A program made the translations under genes and the position numbers. From contig JAPFFF010000027.1 of the NCBI GenBank assembly GCA_039105265.1, positions 310,001 through 374,000 on the forward strand: a DNA stretch of 64,000 nt. The letters run 5' to 3'. The DNA is from Tritrichomonas musculus (Eukaryota > Parabasalia > Tritrichomonadida > Tritrichomonadidae). Every line of letters begins with the position of its first letter. The first letter of the stretch is position 1. Shown piece after piece: positions 60,631-64,000 of this stretch. The notes beneath the pieces were generated by a model, which saw only the letters and a program-made list of their open reading frames with translations, did not search any database and was not told where the DNA came from.

Positions 60631-61098
60631 GAAAAATTTTGGCCGACCAAATTTATTTTCAAATTTTCATTAAAAAAAGGTCTGATTTTTAATATATATG
60701 AATTTATCATAACATAGTCTATTATTAAATAATTATATTTTAAATATTTGGGAGAAAATGTTTGAATTCATCGAGGTGAAATAATAGGAATATTGTATAT
60801 CATTAACTGAGTATTTTTATTTTTGATTTGTAAGTAATAGAAGAATTATAATATCAATTAAATCAATACTGATAATCATTACAGTCATATCTTTATCATT
60901 TATTGAATACTTGATCTTATTTAATACCGCTTCTTTTTCTTTAAAAAAAATGGCACAATAGATATCTCTGGTATTTCTGAGCTGTATAACAATTTAATGA
61001 AATTGAGATAATCCAAAACTTTTTGATCAAAACCATATTTTAATATTGGTGAAAAACTTCGATAAAATTTATTATTTTGATTAATTAAGAGAAATAAT
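60631..61098. other. Intergenic spacer
   Basis: AT-rich, no gene accepted; separates the BTB/F5-8C gene from the tRNA relic. Confidence 0.4.
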
Positions 61099-61144
61099 GG
61101 TCTCATAGCTCAGTCGGTAGAGCGTTCGAGTCCCTATGGAACCA
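61099..61144 (+). pseudogene. tRNA pseudogene lacking the anticodon arm (46 nt)
   Basis: GGTCTCATAGCTCAGTCGGT then AGAGCG is an intact tRNA 5' half (acceptor strand, D arm, A box). It is joined directly to TTCGAGTCCCTATGGAACCA, the T loop and 3' half (B-box core, acceptor strand, discriminator). The anticodon arm, variable loop and 5' T-stem are deleted. The acceptor stem pairs apart from a scrambled CT (GGTCTCA against TGGAACC). A TTTTAC tract follows. It cannot decode. Confidence 0.85.
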
Positions 61145-61363
61145 TTTTACTTTTTATTGTTTATTTTTTTATATTCTTCAGGTTGAAACAGTATAATTAT
61201 GAATTATTTTGTCTTAAATATCAAATATATGCTATATATTCTCAAAATTTTGTTGGATGAATTTTTTTAAAGTCAATATAACTATTTTAATATTTTCAGT
61301 AGTTCAGAAATTTGAATTTTGAGAGTTCCAAAAATTTTAAAAATCATTTTTCATTTAATATCA

Positions 61364-61810
61364 ATGATTGCCATTCTTTTTTCAATTTTTGGTATTTGCC
61401 AAACAGAATCAGGTGTTCATGTTGGAAACATTTCTTCTTTAAATCGTATAGATATTTATCTAGATCCTGCAAGCCAAAAAACGCCAGAATTTTACGTTCA
61501 ATTTCAACAAATCATCACAGATTATGGTGATTATGCCAATATTAATATTCATCCAGTTCCGTCCAAAATTAATCAATGGTCATTTGCGGCATCACGATTA
61601 ATTTATTCAATTTCAAGTCTTAATTTAACCACAGAGCAGAACAGAAACATTTTATTTTATCTATTATACACAAACCCAACCAAGTTCTTTGATATTAAAA
61701 GGTCAATTTCCGAAGATGATTTAATCAACGAATACGCTGAAATAATTGAGAAAGAATATAAAGTAAATCAGTCGCAAATAGTTCAATCCTATCATGAAGA
61801 ATTTCATTGA
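61364..61810 (+). CDS. Secreted thioredoxin-fold-like protein, first half of a split locus
   Basis: From the ATG at 61364 (an upstream open frame starts only at TTG) 148 codons. A signal peptide is clear (MIAILFSIFGICQTES). Then comes RIDIYLDPASQKTPEFYVQF and alternating beta/helix sequence resembling DsbA/thioredoxin-like domains (D.YLDP.s......q....l..y......i...P.p...w....). There is no CxxC active site. It ends QSYHEEFH at a TGA. The next ORF overlaps by 17 nt and carries a second copy of the same kind of domain, so the two may once have been one two-domain protein split by a frameshift near 61790-61810. TCA lies directly before the ATG. Confidence 0.6.
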   Translation: MIAILFSIFGICQTESGVHVGNISSLNRIDIYLDPASQKTPEFYVQFQQIITDYGDYANINIHPVPSKINQWSFAASRLIYSISSLNLTTEQNRNILFYLLYTNPTKFFDIKRSISEDDLINEYAEIIEKEYKVNQSQIVQSYHEEFH

Positions 61811-62501
61811 TGGTATAAACGTACCATTTTTCAGTTTTAAGTCATTCGTATATTACAACATCAAAGAGATTCAAAAAGTTGTCAAACGGAAAACTTTTCG
61901 GTTTTTCAGAAAAAATAAAGACAAGCGCGGTCTTCGACGCTACTCGGAGATCTATTTTGGCTATCTCAATGCCAAGTATGTATTTGACCTCTACTTTGAC
62001 CCTGTCAGTAAAAGTGCCACCAAAATATTGAATCAAATTGACAAGATACTGAAAAATTACTCGTCGCACTGCAAAATCGTCGCGCACGTCACACCGACGC
62101 CAGAAAGCAAGAAATCTTTCATGATGACATCTTTGATAAACGCAGTGAAAAGAGTCAATCCGATGGCGGCTACTCAGTTCCTGCCTTGGGTAGTAAACGG
62201 TCACCAAGAACTTTTTCAGAACGACGATAGGTCAACTGAATATGAAATCTTGGACAAGATTCTGCCTTCACTTGAAGCTAATTTCGGTTTGAATCAAACT
62301 CTCGTTTTGAATCAGTACGTTACGGTTGAAAATGGAGCTGACTCTATCGGCGCTATTTTTAACTTGGTCTATGAAAGAATTCCAAAACTGCCTGCGGCTA
62401 AAATTAACGGTTACTCTTTCTCGTTCGATGAAGATACAGACCTGTTGGAGCTTTTTGTTGAGCATTTTCCAATCAGAGAAAATAATAGTGATGATTTATA
62501 A
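61794..62501 (+). CDS. Thioredoxin-fold-like domain protein, second half of a split locus
   Basis: 235 codons from an ATG inside the end of the previous ORF. After a basic N-terminus (VVKRKTFRFFRKNKDKRG) comes KYVFDLYFDPVSKSATKILN, KIVAHVTPTPESKKSFMMTS, MAATQFLPWVVNGHQELFQN and KLPAAKINGYSFSFDE. This is the same order of elements as the upstream domain (FDLYFDP matches IDIYLDP; FLPWVVNGHQELF matches ILFYLLYTNPTKFF). No CxxC and no signal peptide of its own, which supports loss of reading frame from the upstream signal-bearing ORF. GC is higher here than in the first half. Confidence 0.6.
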   Translation: MKNFIDGINVPFFSFKSFVYYNIKEIQKVVKRKTFRFFRKNKDKRGLRRYSEIYFGYLNAKYVFDLYFDPVSKSATKILNQIDKILKNYSSHCKIVAHVTPTPESKKSFMMTSLINAVKRVNPMAATQFLPWVVNGHQELFQNDDRSTEYEILDKILPSLEANFGLNQTLVLNQYVTVENGADSIGAIFNLVYERIPKLPAAKINGYSFSFDEDTDLLELFVEHFPIRENNSDDL

Positions 62502-62583
62502 ATAATTATATTTATCATTTTTTTTTTTTGACTTGAACTGAAATGTGATGTGAAAAATAGATTTTTTTTTCTTGAGCAAATAA

Positions 62584-64000
62584 ATGAAATCTAATGAAGA
62601 AAAAAGCTTAGCAAAGTTTATTTTAAAATCAAAAGAGTTTCCAATTTCAATAGATTTCAATTTTTTGCATTGTATAGATCATGATATCTACAAAGCTTTG
62701 ATTACAAAGAAAGAATACGAAATTAAATCAGATGTAAATGAAGATGTTTTTAGTTCTTTCATGCAGAGTTGTATTAAAAATGAATTTCTGGGCATCAGCA
62801 TTGAAAATATTTCTCAATACGAGAAAATATGCGAAGAATTTGATTATAAGCAATACTCTATTCATTTATTTAAAAATTCGTTAGTATTTCCACTGCAAAA
62901 TCAAAATATAAAATTAAAGAAACAATTCAAAGCTGAATCCGATGAAATTAAAGAAAAAAGTGCAAAATATCATCAAATCATTCAAATTTTATTTAATCAA
63001 AACAAAAATTATTCAAAAATGTGCATTGCTGAAAACAAAAAAGAATTGTTTGATGCATGCGAGAGCGATGACATTAAATTTGTGAATTTAATAATGGCAA
63101 ACAAAATTGAGCAAAACGGTTTTTCTTTTATTTTGAATGAAAACAATTTGAAAGCCAGTATTTTTCGTTGTTTATCAATAAGTAATGATGTGTTTGTTCC
63201 GAAGTCAATCAAGCATAATTTGAAAGAATACAATGTTACCCGAATTATTGAAAATTCATTCAAATCAAACAAAGTCAAGTCAATTCGATTTTCCGATGAT
63301 TCAAAACTTGAAGTAATCGAAAAGAATTCATTTTTATACTCGTCACTTGAAGAAATCGTGATTCCATCAAGTGTAACTCAAATTGAATCTTCAGCTTTTT
63401 CTGAATGTTATCAATTGAAAAAAATTGAATTTGCGCCTAATTCAAAATTGAGAACAATTGAGAGCAACACATTTTATTATACTTCAATTGAAAATATCAT
63501 GATACCATCACATGTTACAAAAATTTGTGAGTTTGCTTTTTGTGAATGCGAAGAATTGAAAAAAATTGAATTTGAGGAAAATTCTGAATTGAAAATCATT
63601 GAAAATGGCGCTTTTGCTGACTCTTCTTTGCAGAGCATCTCGCTTCCTTCAAGTTTGGAAAATCTTGGAGAAGAATCTTTCAATTATACGCCACTTTTAA
63701 ATCATGTTAACTTTTCTGAAAATAATAACCGATATCGTTATTTAGATGGCCAATTCATCATTGAAAAATCTGATTCAAAAAGTGATATTTTTGACACTAT
63801 TATATTTGCACGGAGGGACATTGAAACTGCCGTAATTCCGCCATTTATAAAAAGAATTGCACCATATGCATTTTATTATTGTTACAAACTTAAAGATGTA
63901 ACGTTTTGTGATCGTTCTGAATTGAAATCTATCGGCAAATTTGCTTTCTGTGGTTCTTCGATTGAGTGTCTCACAATTCCACCAAGTCTTGTTGACCTTG
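62584..64000 (+). CDS. BspA-like LRR_5 protein (C-terminus beyond window)
   Basis: Open from ATG 62584 to the window edge (472 codons). The N-terminal ~150 residues (MKSNEEKSLAKFILKSKEFP...) are a BTB-like/helical module with LFDACESDDIKFVNLIMANK. LRR_5/BspA repeats follow from about residue 225 (SSLEEIVIPSSVTQIESSAF, KKIEFAPNSKLRTIESNTF, NLGEESFNYTPLLNHVNFSE, and onward). No signal peptide is seen. BspA-like proteins are the largest trichomonad family; those with this N-terminus are probably intracellular rather than adhesins. It lies 82 bp after the thioredoxin-like locus on the same strand. Confidence 0.85.
   Translation, partial: MKSNEEKSLAKFILKSKEFPISIDFNFLHCIDHDIYKALITKKEYEIKSDVNEDVFSSFMQSCIKNEFLGISIENISQYEKICEEFDYKQYSIHLFKNSLVFPLQNQNIKLKKQFKAESDEIKEKSAKYHQIIQILFNQNKNYSKMCIAENKKELFDACESDDIKFVNLIMANKIEQNGFSFILNENNLKASIFRCLSISNDVFVPKSIKHNLKEYNVTRIIENSFKSNKVKSIRFSDDSKLEVIEKNSFLYSSLEEIVIPSSVTQIESSAFSECYQLKKIEFAPNSKLRTIESNTFYYTSIENIMIPSHVTKICEFAFCECEELKKIEFEENSELKIIENGAFADSSLQSISLPSSLENLGEESFNYTPLLNHVNFSENNNRYRYLDGQFIIEKSDSKSDIFDTIIFARRDIETAVIPPFIKRIAPYAFYYCYKLKDVTFCDRSELKSIGKFAFCGSSIECLTIPPSLVDL

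Overview
The window looks like nuclear DNA from a trichomonad (parabasalid) protist, most likely Tritrichomonas or a close relative. The evidence is very AT-rich intergenic DNA, apparently intronless genes, short 5' leaders with Inr-like TCA(Y/A)(T/A) sites just before several ATGs, and families typical of this group: BspA-type LRR_5 proteins, DUF3447/ankyrin proteins, BTB-like plus F5/8-C proteins, a VSP-like cysteine-rich surface protein, multi-pass class III nucleotidyl cyclases and MULE transposons. Genus and species are inferred; nothing was searched.

Layout. 0-13 kb: a truncated multi-pass cyclase (1-4646, minus), a Lag1-type ceramide synthase, a decayed Gln-rich pseudogene, a VASt-like lipid-transfer protein, a BspA remnant and a DUF3447 protein. 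13.3-14.2 kb: tRNA-Val(AAC), an HSP70 fragment and tRNA-Gly(GCC). 14.3-15.6 kb: an F5/8-C protein. 15.85-31 kb: a 15-kb block of nested transposons without host genes. It holds a MULE whose terminal regions carry arrays of a 120-bp satellite, two copies of an unnamed family with 8-bp target duplications (E2), a decayed hAT with another element inside it, and two Tc1/mariner-like MITEs. 31-35 kb: two unrecognised genes and an inverted fragment of the next gene. 35-43 kb: a VSP-like surface protein, a probable Mediator Med14, tRNA-Leu(AAG) and a calpain with a C2 domain. 44-45.3 kb: a BTB-like pseudogene with poly-Lys expansions. 46.7-64 kb: a large multi-pass protein, a CDC50/LEM3 flippase subunit, two paralogous proteins with 'KDGTLDMRF' repeats and a Man1/Src1-like C-terminus, a kinase fragment, a perfect 56-nt hairpin, a bacterial-type PARG, a second BTB/F5/8-C protein, a tRNA lacking its anticodon arm, a frame-split thioredoxin-fold-like locus and a BspA gene running off the right edge.

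There are no operons; genes stand alone on both strands, some tightly convergent (35166-36713 and 36763-39702 are 49 bp apart). Related themes are membrane signalling and lipids (cyclase, ceramide synthase, VASt, CDC50), nuclear functions (Med14, PARG, Man1-like pair) and surface or adhesion families.

The most unusual object is the MULE at 15856-22642. Its terminal inverted regions have grown by tandem duplication of a module made of the satellite array plus the transposase promoter and first 26 codons. There are two modules on the left and three on the right. This leaves three hidden 43-codon truncated-transposase ORFs, two of them pointing antisense into the element. The insertion order of MULE, E2a and an older repeat can be read from exact target-site duplications.
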